Source: Gulosibacter sediminis
Lineage (GTDB): Bacteria; Actinomycetota; Actinomycetes; Actinomycetales; Microbacteriaceae
Length of the DNA: 64,000 nt
Assembly: GCF_023370115.1 (NCBI RefSeq)
Contig: NZ_CP097160.1
Location: 1,364,001-1,428,000 of the forward strand
Reading direction: 5' to 3'
Shown: positions 32,452 through 41,075 of the stretch, one piece after another
How the letters are laid out: the number at the start of each line of letters is the position of its first letter
Numbering within the stretch: position 1 is the stretch's first letter
Position numbers and translations under genes: made by a program
The notes under the pieces: generated by a model
Databases searched by the model: none
What the model was told of the DNA's origin: nothing
What the model saw: only the letters and a program-made list of their open reading frames with translations

Positions 32452-33350
32452 CCCAAACCGGCACTCGACCCTCGAATTCGAACACGCGGCAGGGATGGAA
32501 GTTTTTGCTGAGCCGGCGCTGGCTCAGCTATTTCATTCTGCTCGTCGTGTTCGCCATCGCCTGCGGTTTCCTCTCGCACTGGCAGTTCGAACGCCGCGAC
32601 GAGAAGGTCGCCGAGAACGAGCTCGTCACCGCGCACTTCGACGCCGACCCCCAACCCCTCGACGAGGTGCTGCCGACGCTCGACGCCTACGACCCGAATC
32701 AGGAGTGGACGGTCGTCGAAATGACCGGGCACTACCTCACCGAAGACCAGCTGCTCGCCCGCGCCCGCCCCTTCGACGGGCAGCCTGGCTTTGAGATCCT
32801 CACGCCATTCGAAACGACTTCGGGCGAGGTCTTCATCGTTAATCGTGGTTGGATCCCCACCGGCAACGAGCAAGACTCCCCCGATTCCGTGCCCGAGGCG
32901 CCGTCGGGCGAACTCACCGTGACGGCTCGGCTGAAGCCCGGGGAGCGCGAGATTCCCGGCCGCACCGCGCCAGCCGGGCAGATCGCGACCATCTATCTCC
33001 CCACCTTCGCCGAGGAGCTCGGCACCGATCGCACCTACACCGGTGCCTACGGGCTGCTGCGCAGCGAGTCGGTCGACGCGGAAACGGGCGAGCTCACACC
33101 GAAGCCCGAACTCACCGAGGGCAACCACCTCAGCTACGCGTTCCAGTGGATCATCTTCGCCGTGATCGCCGCGGTCGGCCTCATCTACGGGCTGCGCGAG
33201 GAGTTCAAGGAACGCAATGAGGACGACCCCCGCGTGCTCGCCGCCAGTGCGCGCGCCGAGGAGCGGCGCCGCAACCGCGGCCGAAAGACCGACGCCGAGA
33301 TCGAGGACGAACTGCTCGACGACTCGGCAGCGCCTAGTTCATCTCGATGA
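32448..33350 (+). CDS. SURF1 family protein (cytochrome oxidase assembly)
   Basis: A 300-residue protein with the SURF1 layout: a membrane helix near residues 22-42, HWQFERRDEK, an extracytoplasmic domain with WTVVEMTGHYL and IVNRGWIPTG, and a second helix near 225-245. SURF1 helps insert haem a into cytochrome oxidase, which fits the ctaA/ctaB genes later in the window. The end overlaps the convergent ABC-F gene by 17 bp. Confidence 0.88.
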   Translation: MTQTGTRPSNSNTRQGWKFLLSRRWLSYFILLVVFAIACGFLSHWQFERRDEKVAENELVTAHFDADPQPLDEVLPTLDAYDPNQEWTVVEMTGHYLTEDQLLARARPFDGQPGFEILTPFETTSGEVFIVNRGWIPTGNEQDSPDSVPEAPSGELTVTARLKPGEREIPGRTAPAGQIATIYLPTFAEELGTDRTYTGAYGLLRSESVDAETGELTPKPELTEGNHLSYAFQWIIFAVIAAVGLIYGLREEFKERNEDDPRVLAASARAEERRRNRGRKTDAEIEDELLDDSAAPSSSR

Positions 33351-34935
33351 GCTCGAAGTACTCCGGGGTCCAGTGGTCTTCGATCGCCTCCGGCATGATG
33401 AGCACACGCTCAGGGCTGAGCGCCTCGACGGCGCCCTCATCGTGCGACACGAGCACGACCGAGCCCTCGTAGTGCGCGAGCGCGTCGAGAATCTGCTCGC
33501 GCGAGGCCGGGTCGAGGTTGTTTGTCGGCTCGTCGAGCAGCAGCACGTTGGCACTCGAGACCACGAGCATGGCAAGGGCAAGCCGGGTCTTCTCACCACC
33601 CGAGAGTACGCCGGCGGGCTTGTGCACGTCGTCACCCGAGAACAGGAACGAACCGAGCACCTTGCGCGCCTCGGTTTCGGTGAGGTGCTGCGACACCGAC
33701 ACCATGTTCTGCAGCACCGAGCGTTCGACGTCGAGCGTCTCGTGCTCCTGCGCGTAGTAGCCGACCCGCAGGCCGTGGCCGGCGATGATCTCGCCGGTGT
33801 CGGCCGGGTCGACGCCAGCGAGGATGCGCAGCAGCGTCGTCTTACCGGCACCGTTGAGGCCGAGCACGACGACGCGGGAGCCGCGGTCGATCGCCAGGTC
33901 CACTCCGGTGAAGATCTCGAGCGAGCCGTACGACTTCGAGAGCCCCTCGGCCTTGATCGGCGTCTTGCCGACGGGCGCGGGCGTCGGGAAGCGCAGCTTG
34001 GCCACGCGATCGACCTGGCGCACCTCTTCGAGCGAGCCGAGCATCCGTTCGGCGCGACGCTGCATCTGGTGCGCCGCGGCGGCCTTCGTCGCCTTCGCAC
34101 CGAAGCGGGCGGCCTGCTGCTGCAGCACGGACGCCTTCTTCTCGATGTTCGCGCGCTCCTTCTTACGACGCTCCTCGTCGGCCTCGCGCTGGCGTAGATA
34201 TTGCTTCCAGCCCATGTTGTAGATGTCGATCATCTGGCGGTTCGCGTCGAGGTAGAACACGCGGTTCACCGTCTCGCCGACGAGCTCGACGTCGTGCGAG
34301 ATCACGATGAGCCCGCCGCGGTAGGTCTTGAGGAAGTCGCGCAGCCAGACGACCGAATCGAGGTCGAGGTGGTTCGTGGGCTCGTCGAGAATCATCGTCT
34401 CGGCGTCAGAAAAGAGAATGCGCGCGAGTTCGATGCGTCGGCGCTGGCCACCCGAAAGCGTGTCAAGTTGCTGGTCGAGGATGCGGTCGGGCAGGTTGAG
34501 ATTCGAGGCGATCGCCGCAGCCTCGCTCTCGGCCGCGTAGCCACCGAGCGTTACGAATTCGTCGTCGAGGCGTGAGTAGCGACGCATCGCCTTGTCGCGC
34601 TCGGCGTCGGTCGCCGCCTCAGCCATCGCGGTCGCGGCCTCGGCGAGGCGCTGGCGCACCGAGCCGAGCCCGCGGGCATCCAGGATGCGATTGCGCGCCA
34701 GCTGAGTCGGGTCGCCCGCGCGCGGGTCCTGCGGCAGATAGCCGAGCTCGCCGGAGCGGTCAACCTTGCCGTCGCTCGGCAACGTCCACCCCGCAAGCAC
34801 CTTCGTGAGGGTTGTCTTGCCAGCACCGTTGCGCCCGACGAGACCGATCTTGTCGCCCGGCTGCACGCGGAAATTGACGTCGCTCATGAGCGTCCGCGCC
34901 CCCACGGTGATCTCGAGATCCTGAACGGCAAGCAC
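33334..34935 (-). CDS. ABC-F family ATP-binding protein
   Basis: A 533-residue soluble protein with two ABC domains: GRNGAGKTTLTKVL with LSGGQRRRIELARI, and GLNGAGKTTLLRIL with LSGGEKTRLALAMLV. A charged coiled linker (QREADEERRKKERANIEKKA) separates them and no membrane part is present. ABC-F proteins act on the ribosome; some protect against antibiotics. GTG start overlaps the stop of the EamA gene (TAGTG). Confidence 0.9.
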   Translation of the reverse strand: MLAVQDLEITVGARTLMSDVNFRVQPGDKIGLVGRNGAGKTTLTKVLAGWTLPSDGKVDRSGELGYLPQDPRAGDPTQLARNRILDARGLGSVRQRLAEAATAMAEAATDAERDKAMRRYSRLDDEFVTLGGYAAESEAAAIASNLNLPDRILDQQLDTLSGGQRRRIELARILFSDAETMILDEPTNHLDLDSVVWLRDFLKTYRGGLIVISHDVELVGETVNRVFYLDANRQMIDIYNMGWKQYLRQREADEERRKKERANIEKKASVLQQQAARFGAKATKAAAAHQMQRRAERMLGSLEEVRQVDRVAKLRFPTPAPVGKTPIKAEGLSKSYGSLEIFTGVDLAIDRGSRVVVLGLNGAGKTTLLRILAGVDPADTGEIIAGHGLRVGYYAQEHETLDVERSVLQNMVSVSQHLTETEARKVLGSFLFSGDDVHKPAGVLSGGEKTRLALAMLVVSSANVLLLDEPTNNLDPASREQILDALAHYEGSVVLVSHDEGAVEALSPERVLIMPEAIEDHWTPEYFELIEMN

Positions 34936-35885
34936 TACTCGGCATCCTCATTTCGCTTCGGCAAGTGTTGTTCGTCGACCTGCGCCGGGGCGATGGGAAG
35001 CTCGATCGTTCCCGTGTGAAGATCGCTCGCCGGCAGGTCAACCTCAACGATCTTACGCGCCCCCATCGTGATTCCCACGCTCGCGATCACCACGAGCGCA
35101 ATCGCGCAGAGCCGCCAGACGCTCGCGGTCTGGTCGAGGATGAGCCAGCCGGTGAAGGTCGCGATCGCCGGCTCAACGCTCATGAGCACGCCGAACACGC
35201 GCTTCGGCACCCGTTTCAGGGCGAGGAACTCGAAGGTGTAAGGAATGATCGCCGCGAGCACGCCGACCAGCAGCGCGAGCCCGAGCAGCTGCACATTGCT
35301 CGCGACGGTCGCGAGGCTGCCGACGCCAAACGGCAGGGCGAGCAGCGCGGTCACCGCGAACGCGACCGCCAGGCCGCCCTGCCCATCAGTGACCTCGCCC
35401 ACGCGCGCCGCGGCGAGAATGTAGAGCGCCCAAAAGACGCCCGCCGTCGCGGCGAGTGCGATGCCCCATGGGTCGAGGTGGTCGGCCGCCAGCGCGGCTT
35501 CGATGCCCATGATCGCAATGCCGCCGAGGGCAACGCCGATCCACACAAAGTCCCACGCGCGCCGCGACAGCAGTGCCGAGAGCAGCAGCGGGCCGAGAAA
35601 CTCGACGGACACCGCGACGCCGATCGGCAGGCGCTCGATCGAGAGGTAGAACGTCGAGGTCATGCCAAAGAGCACAGCGCCGAGCAGCAGCGCGGGGCGA
35701 AGTTGCGCCCAGGTCCATTGCCACGGCTTGGGCCGGACGATGAGGCCCATCGCGACGGCCGCGATGAGGGCGCGAAACAGGTTGGCGGTTGCGGGATCTG
35801 ACGACTCGATGAGCATGCTGGCAAAGGCCGAGCCGAACTGCACCGAGAACGTCGATACGAGCAGGAGGAGTAATCCAGTGCGCAC
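34935..35885 (-). CDS. EamA/RhtA-like metabolite exporter
   Basis: A 316-residue protein with about ten membrane helices and two EamA repeats, most like RhtA-type amino acid or metabolite exporters (FLGPLLLSALLSRRAWDFVW; FLALKRVPKRVFGVLMSVEP). It lies four bases downstream of a TetR regulator and overlaps the ABC-F gene, suggesting a regulated export and protection unit. GTG start. Confidence 0.85.
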   Translation of the reverse strand: MRTGLLLLLVSTFSVQFGSAFASMLIESSDPATANLFRALIAAVAMGLIVRPKPWQWTWAQLRPALLLGAVLFGMTSTFYLSIERLPIGVAVSVEFLGPLLLSALLSRRAWDFVWIGVALGGIAIMGIEAALAADHLDPWGIALAATAGVFWALYILAAARVGEVTDGQGGLAVAFAVTALLALPFGVGSLATVASNVQLLGLALLVGVLAAIIPYTFEFLALKRVPKRVFGVLMSVEPAIATFTGWLILDQTASVWRLCAIALVVIASVGITMGARKIVEVDLPASDLHTGTIELPIAPAQVDEQHLPKRNEDAE

Positions 35886-35888
35886 GGC

Positions 35889-36461
35889 CTATCGCTCCGT
35901 TCCGGGCTCAAGCAGCGCGAGGCCAGCCTCGAAGCTCGCGTCGTCGGCGGCGTGCGGATGCGCCCGCACCTCGACGCCTGCAGCCAGGGCCTGCGCGCGC
36001 TGCTGCTCGTGCGACACGTGGCCGAGCACAAAGTGCAGCGTGGCCCCAGCGAGCGACTGAGCGCGCGCCCGTTCGAGACCCGCATCCTCGCCCGCGAGCT
36101 GCAGGCGCACGAGCGCCGCGTCATCAGCGAGGCCGAGCGAGATCGACGAGAGCAGGATTTCCGCGCCGTCCATGTGCGCGAGCAGCGCATCCCGGAGCGC
36201 CGCAGCCGACTCCGCCAGTGTCTCCCCCGCGGCTCGCTCCGGCATCGACGCGACAATCTCGTCGGCGATCGCCGCGAGCAGCGACTGCTTGTCGGCGAAG
36301 TGCCAGTACAGCGCGCTCGGCTGCACCTCGAGCTCGCGGGCGAGCGCGCGCATGCTGAACGCGGGCAGGCCGCCGCTCGCGAGCATCCGCATCGCCGTCG
36401 ACACCACGTCGTCGCGCGAGTTTCGGGCGCGCGACGACTCAGAAGTTGCGTTCGTGCTCAT
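35889..36461 (-). CDS. TetR family transcriptional regulator
   Basis: A 190-residue repressor. The helix-turn-helix is FSMRALARELEVQPSALYWH followed by FADKQSLLAAIADEIV, closest to the TetR(class)-type with the TetR_C domain. The C-terminal ligand domain holds ARAQSLAGATLHFVLGHVSH. I use ATG 36461; GTG 36467 is a possible longer start. It diverges from bioY across a palindrome and leads the EamA/ABC-F operon. Confidence 0.88.
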   Translation of the reverse strand: MSTNATSESSRARNSRDDVVSTAMRMLASGGLPAFSMRALARELEVQPSALYWHFADKQSLLAAIADEIVASMPERAAGETLAESAAALRDALLAHMDGAEILLSSISLGLADDAALVRLQLAGEDAGLERARAQSLAGATLHFVLGHVSHEQQRAQALAAGVEVRAHPHAADDASFEAGLALLEPGTER

Positions 36462-36477
36462 CCCCACTATCGTATAG

Positions 36478-36494
36478 CCTGAACACCGTTCAGG
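36478..36494. promoter_or_regulatory. palindromic operator between TetR gene and bioY
   Basis: CCTGAAC-ACC-GTTCAGG is a perfect 7-bp inverted repeat with a 3-base spacer, typical of TetR operators. It lies beside a TATAGC -10-like box (36473-36478), so binding would block both divergent promoters. Confidence 0.65.
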
Positions 36495-36515
36495 ACGCGA
36501 TCGACAAGGACCAAC

Positions 36516-37106
36516 ATGACCGAAGTTGCAGTGCGGCAGCCCGCCACTACCACCGCCGACCTCGCGAGGATTGCCGTCGTCGCGGCCCTCATCGCGGTGC
36601 TCGGCTTGCCCGGCACGATCATGCTCGGCGGGGCGGTGCCGATCACGGCGCAGACCCTGGGCGTCATGCTGGCCGGCGCCGTGCTGGGGTCATGGCGGGG
36701 CGCCGCGAGCGTGCTGACGGTGCTTGCGCTCGTCGCGCTCGGCCTGCCGCTGCTCGCGGGCGGCCGCGGAGGTCTCGGGGTGTTCGTGGCACCGTCGGTT
36801 GGCTACCTGCTCGGTTGGGTCGTCGGCGCGTTCCTCGTCGGCGTCATCGTGCGGGCCGGCGCATCGAAGCCGCAGTGGTGGCGCGTCGCGCTCGGCTCAC
36901 TCGTCGGCGGCATGCTCGCCGTCTACGCCGTCGGTATTCCGCTGCAGTCACTCATCACCGGCCTCGGGCTGTGGGAGACCGTGCTCTCGAGCCTCATCTT
37001 CGTACCGGGCGACCTCATCAAGGTCGCGATCGCCACCGTCGTCACCATGGCCCTCTGGCGGGCCTACCCGCGTGCGTTCGCGTGGCCGCAGCGAGACGAC
37101 GCGTGA
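36516..37106 (+). CDS. bioY: biotin transporter BioY (ECF S component)
   Basis: A 196-residue membrane protein that binds biotin. Family features: GGAVPITAQTLGVMLAGAVL, GGRGGLGVFVAPSVGYLLGW and FVPGDLIKVAIATVVTMAL near the end. It is followed by bioM and bioN with GTGA overlaps. Confidence 0.94.
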   Translation: MTEVAVRQPATTTADLARIAVVAALIAVLGLPGTIMLGGAVPITAQTLGVMLAGAVLGSWRGAASVLTVLALVALGLPLLAGGRGGLGVFVAPSVGYLLGWVVGAFLVGVIVRAGASKPQWWRVALGSLVGGMLAVYAVGIPLQSLITGLGLWETVLSSLIFVPGDLIKVAIATVVTMALWRAYPRAFAWPQRDDA

Positions 37107-37795
37107 CCGATCGGGAGCTCAGCTTCGATCGAGTTCGCGTCGTTCGAGAGGGCCGCGTCGCGCTCGACGATGTCACCCTGACGCTCGACGAGCACCGAAT
37201 CGCCGTCGTCGGCGAGAACGGCTCGGGCAAGTCGACGCTCGCGCGACTGCTCAACGGGCTCGTCACCGCGACAAGCGGAGAGGTGCGGGTGCACGGCCGG
37301 AATCCGGCGCGTGAGGGCGCGAAGGTTCGCTCGCAAACCGGCTTCGTCTTCCCGAACCCGTCGGCGCAGGTGATCATGCCGACGGTCCGCGAGGATCTCG
37401 CCTTCTCGTTTCGCGGCCGCAAGCTTTCGCGCGCCGAGATCGCCGCCAAGGTTGAGGCCACGCTTGGCTCGGTCGGGCTGAGCGCGCTCGCGGATGTGCC
37501 CGCCCACTCGCTCTCGAGCGGGCAGCAGCAGCTCCTCGCCGTCGCCGCAGTGCTCGCGGTCGAACCCGGGCTCGTCATAGCCGACGAGCCGACGGCGCTG
37601 CTCGACCTCCGCAATCGATCGCGCATCGCCGAGCTGCTGCTCGACCGCGCGCTCCCCCATCAGCTCGTGCTCGTCACGCACGATCTCGAGTTGGCCGAGC
37701 GCTGCGATGTGGCCGTGTGGGTGCAGGATGCGCGGGTCACGGCAGTCGGTCGGCCCGCCGACATCGTCGCGCGCTACCGGGCGAGCGTCGCGTGA
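37103..37795 (+). CDS. bioM: biotin ECF transporter ATPase BioM
   Basis: A 230-residue ABC ATPase with Walker A GENGSGKSTLARLL, Q-loop FVFPNPSAQVIMPTV, signature LSSGQQQLLAVAAVL and Walker B LVIADEPTALLD. GTG start at 37103 overlaps the bioY stop. With BioY and BioN it forms a biotin importer. Confidence 0.92.
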   Translation: MTDRELSFDRVRVVREGRVALDDVTLTLDEHRIAVVGENGSGKSTLARLLNGLVTATSGEVRVHGRNPAREGAKVRSQTGFVFPNPSAQVIMPTVREDLAFSFRGRKLSRAEIAAKVEATLGSVGLSALADVPAHSLSSGQQQLLAVAAVLAVEPGLVIADEPTALLDLRNRSRIAELLLDRALPHQLVLVTHDLELAERCDVAVWVQDARVTAVGRPADIVARYRASVA

Positions 37796-38385
37796 TCTCG
37801 CTCTATGTTCCCGGCACGAGCCTGCTGCATCGCGCGCCGGCCTGGAGCAAGCTGCTCGGCCTCGTGCTCGCAACGCTCGTGCTGTCGGTGTGGGGCGGCG
37901 AGTGGCCGGTGCTTACGGGGGCCGCCGCGCTCACGATCGCCGCCTTCCTGGCGAGCGTGGGTGTCGCCGAACTGTGGCGCCAATTGTGGGGCCTGCGGTG
38001 GCTCCTCGTGATCATGCTCGTGCCGCAGCTCATCTTCCTGCCCTGGCAGCTCGCCCTCACGAATACCTCGAGGGTGGTGATCGTGGTCGCCCTCGCGGGA
38101 CTCGTTACGAGCACGACCCGCATGACCGAGCTGCTCGACACCCTCGAGGCCGCGCTTCGCCCCCTGCGGCCCCTCGGCGTGCGGCCCGATCGCATCGCGC
38201 TCCTGCTCTCGCTCACCATTTCGACGGTGCCGCTCATCGCCGCGCTCGCCACGCAACTGCGGGAGGCGCTCATCGCACGCGGCCGCCGCGGCACGTCCGT
38301 GCGCATCCTCTTCCCGCTGCTCGTGCTCACGCTGCAGCACGCGGATGAGCTCACCGACGCGCTCCGCGCGCGCGGGCTCGACTAA
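37792..38385 (+). CDS. bioN: biotin ECF transporter transmembrane protein BioN
   Basis: A 197-residue T component with about five membrane helices and the coupling motifs ARGRRGTSVRILFPL and ALRARGLD at the C-terminus, which engage the ATPase. GTG start at 37792 overlaps the bioM stop. Confidence 0.9.
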   Translation: MISLYVPGTSLLHRAPAWSKLLGLVLATLVLSVWGGEWPVLTGAAALTIAAFLASVGVAELWRQLWGLRWLLVIMLVPQLIFLPWQLALTNTSRVVIVVALAGLVTSTTRMTELLDTLEAALRPLRPLGVRPDRIALLLSLTISTVPLIAALATQLREALIARGRRGTSVRILFPLLVLTLQHADELTDALRARGLD

Positions 38386-38389
38386 CGCA

Positions 38390-38423
38390 AGCGGGGCCCG
38401 GCACCGAAGTGCCGAGCCCCGCT
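38390..38423. terminator. bidirectional terminator between bioN and sufT
   Basis: AGCGGGGC pairs with GCCCCGCT, and inside it GGCAC pairs with GTGCC around a CGAA loop, with one mismatch between the two stems. Convergent genes flank it. Confidence 0.65.
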
Positions 38424-38436
38424 CGATCGCGTTTCG

Positions 38437-38769
38437 CTAGATGTTGAACCCGAGGGCCCGCATCATTTCGCGACCGTCGTCGGTAATCTTTTCCGGACCC
38501 CAAGGCGGCATCCAGACCCAGTTGATCTTGAACCGCTCGGCGTGACCGTCGAGTGCCTTCGCGGTCTCGTCTTCGATCACGTCGGTCAGCGGGCAGCCGG
38601 CCGAGGTGAGCGTCATCGAGATCACGAGGGCGTCGAGTTCGTCTTCCCAGTCGAGCCCGTAGATCAGGCCGAGGTCGACGATGTTGACGCCGAGCTCGGG
38701 GTCAACGACCTCCTTGAGCGCCTCTTCGATTTCGTCGTAGCGCGCGGCTTCGAGTGAAACGAGTGCCAT
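38437..38769 (-). CDS. sufT: DUF59/MIP18-family Fe-S assembly protein SufT
   Basis: A 110-residue protein of the DUF59 family: ALKEVVDPELGVNIVDLGLI and TLTSAGCPLTDVIEDE with the conserved Cys, ending GPEKITDDGREMMRALGFNI. It assists Fe-S cluster maturation. It is last in the suf operon. Confidence 0.9.
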   Translation of the reverse strand: MALVSLEAARYDEIEEALKEVVDPELGVNIVDLGLIYGLDWEDELDALVISMTLTSAGCPLTDVIEDETAKALDGHAERFKINWVWMPPWGPEKITDDGREMMRALGFNI

Positions 38770-38789
38770 GGTGGCCCTCCTCCAGGTAG

Positions 38790-39551
38790 TTAGGCCTGCG
38801 CGGCCTGCAGGTAGCTGTCGTAACCCTCGTTCTCGAGCTTCTCAGCGAGCTCGGCGCCGCCCTCGTCGGCCACACGACCGTCGACGAACACGTGCACGAA
38901 GTCGGGCTTGATGTATCGAAGGATACGCGTGTAATGCGTGATGAGCAGGACACCCATGCCGGTGTCGCCCTTGACGCGGTTGACGCCCTCCGAGACGATG
39001 CGCAGCGCATCGACGTCGAGGCCCGAGTCGGTCTCGTCGAGCACGGCGAACTTCGGCTTGAGCAGCTCAAGCTGGAGAATCTCGGCGCGCTTCTTCTCGC
39101 CACCCGAGAAGCCCTCGTTCACGTTGCGCTCAAGAAACTCGTTGCCCATGCGGAGGTTGTCCATCGAACCGCGGACCTCCTTGAGCCAGCCACGGATCGC
39201 GGGCGCTTCGCCGTCGATCGCGGTCTTCGCGGTGCGGAGGAAGTTCGAGAGCGTGACGCCCGGGATCTCGACCGGGTACTGCATCGCGAGGAACAGGCCA
39301 GCCTTCGCGCGCTCGTCGACCGACATCTCGAGCACCTCTTCGCCGTCGAGCTTGACCGAGCCCTCGGTCACCTCGTAGGCGGGGTGGCCGGCGATCGACG
39401 ATGCGAGGGTCGACTTGCCCGAGCCGTTGGGGCCCATAATGGCGTGGATCTCGTCGGAGCTCAGGGTGAGGTCGACACCCTTGAGGATCTCCTTGGGGCC
39501 CTGGTCGGTCTCGACCTGGACGTGAAGGTTGCTGATTTCAAGAACGGACAT
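38790..39551 (-). CDS. sufC: Fe-S cluster assembly ATPase SufC
   Basis: A 253-residue ABC ATPase with GPNGSGKSTLASSIAGHP, signature FSGGEKKRAEILQLEL and LDETDSGLDVDALR, typical of SufC. It powers the SufBCD scaffold. Confidence 0.95.
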   Translation of the reverse strand: MSVLEISNLHVQVETDQGPKEILKGVDLTLSSDEIHAIMGPNGSGKSTLASSIAGHPAYEVTEGSVKLDGEEVLEMSVDERAKAGLFLAMQYPVEIPGVTLSNFLRTAKTAIDGEAPAIRGWLKEVRGSMDNLRMGNEFLERNVNEGFSGGEKKRAEILQLELLKPKFAVLDETDSGLDVDALRIVSEGVNRVKGDTGMGVLLITHYTRILRYIKPDFVHVFVDGRVADEGGAELAEKLENEGYDSYLQAAQA

Positions 39552-39553
39552 TG

Positions 39554-39886
39554 CTAGTTGTTCTCCTTGTAGATCGGAGTCGGGTCAATGAAGATTGCGT
39601 CGTCTTCGACCTTGACGGCGAAGACCGGGACTGGTTCAAACGCGGGCAGCGACTTCGGCCACCCGGTGCAGAGCGAGAATTGCGAGCCGTGCGCCCAGCA
39701 CTCGAGGGTGCCGTCTTCGACGAATCCCTCCGAGAGCGAGATGTCGCCGTGGGTGCAGCGGTCGCCAATTGCGAAGACGTCGCCGGCCGAGTCGCGCACG
39801 AGCGCGATCACCTGGTCGGCGAGTTCGACGCGCATCGGCGAGTCGACCTGGACGTCGTCGACGCCGCAGACTCGTTCGAAGCTCAT
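39554..39886 (-). CDS. Rieske-type ferredoxin of the suf operon
   Basis: A 110-residue Rieske [2Fe-2S] protein with ligands in RCTHGDISLSEG and LECWAHGSQFSL (CxH and CxxH). It probably delivers electrons to cluster assembly (inference from its place between sufD and sufC). It overlaps the sufD stop by four bases. Confidence 0.9.
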   Translation of the reverse strand: MSFERVCGVDDVQVDSPMRVELADQVIALVRDSAGDVFAIGDRCTHGDISLSEGFVEDGTLECWAHGSQFSLCTGWPKSLPAFEPVPVFAVKVEDDAIFIDPTPIYKENN

Positions 39887-41070
39887 ACGGCGCTCGCCGC
39901 CATCATCGCTTCGGTGCTCGCCTCCAGTTCACGCTCGAGGGTTTCGCGCATGCGCTCCTGCACCTCGGGCACGCTGATCGACTGCACGATCTCGTTCAGG
40001 AAGCCGTGCACGACGAGACGACGGGCGGTGAGCTCGTCGATGCCGCGGGCCATGAGGTAGAACAGCTGTTCCTGCTCGAAGCGGCCGGTCGCCGACGCGT
40101 GGCCTGCACCCTCGATGTCGCCCGTCTCGATCTCAAGGTTCGGGATCGAGTCGGCGCGCGCGCCGTTCGAAAGCACGAGGTTGCGGTTCTGCTCGTAGCT
40201 CTGGGTGCCGACCGCGGTCGGGCGGATCAGCACGTCGCCGATCCAGACGGCGCGAGCACCGTCGCCCTGCAGGGCGCCCTTGTAGTTCACGTCGCTCGTG
40301 GTGCGCTCGCCGGCGTGGTCGATGTAGACCTGGTGCTCGAAGTGCTGTCCCGCATCCGAGAAGTAGAGGCCCTTCGCGATGCCCTCGGCGCCGGTTCCGT
40401 TGAGGTGCAGCGACGGGTTCACGCGCACGACGTCGCCACCGAAGGTGACGAGCGTGTGCTTGAGCGACGCATCCTTGCCGATGGCGGCCTGGTGGGCGCC
40501 GGTGTGCACGGCGTCGTCGTCCCATTCGTGGATGGCGATGACGTCGAGGTTCGCGCCGTCTTCGACGAGGATCTCGACGTTCTCACTCACGAGCGCCGAA
40601 CCGGTGTGCTCGACCACGATCGTGGCAGTCGAGTTCGGCTCGGCCTGGAGCACGAGGTGCACGAGGTCGCGGGTCTGCGCGCCAGCGCCGGTCACGCGCA
40701 CGTAGACGGGCGCATCGAGGGAAGCGTCGGCGGGGATCACGACGTGCGTCGCGGTCGCATACTTCGACGCAATGGCCTCGGCGCGGCCCTCGGGCGTGAA
40801 CCCGGTGCCACGGGGCGCCTCGCCGGGGGCGAGAGTGCCGGTGCGCACCTCGCTCGGGCCGGAAACTTCGACCGTGACGCTGCGGTCGCCAGCAGCATCC
40901 TCGAACAGCGGCGCGAGCTTCTTGATCGGCGCGTACTTCCAGTCAACTTCGCGACCGTTCGGCTGGGGGAAGTCCTCGGGCGCGAACGAAGCGGGTCGCT
41001 CCGAACGCGTCTGGACAGGGACGAACTTTCCGGCGCTCTCGGGCAGGCGCGGAGTCTCAGTGATCGTCAT
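39883..41070 (-). CDS. sufD: Fe-S cluster assembly protein SufD
   Basis: A 395-residue beta-helix protein, partner of SufB. The C-terminal core has DIEGAGHASATGRFEQEQLF and YLMARGIDELTARRLVVHGF. The N-terminus is variable as usual. It follows sufB by five bases. Confidence 0.93.
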   Translation of the reverse strand: MTITETPRLPESAGKFVPVQTRSERPASFAPEDFPQPNGREVDWKYAPIKKLAPLFEDAAGDRSVTVEVSGPSEVRTGTLAPGEAPRGTGFTPEGRAEAIASKYATATHVVIPADASLDAPVYVRVTGAGAQTRDLVHLVLQAEPNSTATIVVEHTGSALVSENVEILVEDGANLDVIAIHEWDDDAVHTGAHQAAIGKDASLKHTLVTFGGDVVRVNPSLHLNGTGAEGIAKGLYFSDAGQHFEHQVYIDHAGERTTSDVNYKGALQGDGARAVWIGDVLIRPTAVGTQSYEQNRNLVLSNGARADSIPNLEIETGDIEGAGHASATGRFEQEQLFYLMARGIDELTARRLVVHGFLNEIVQSISVPEVQERMRETLERELEASTEAMMAASAV

Positions 41071-41075
41071 GGTGG

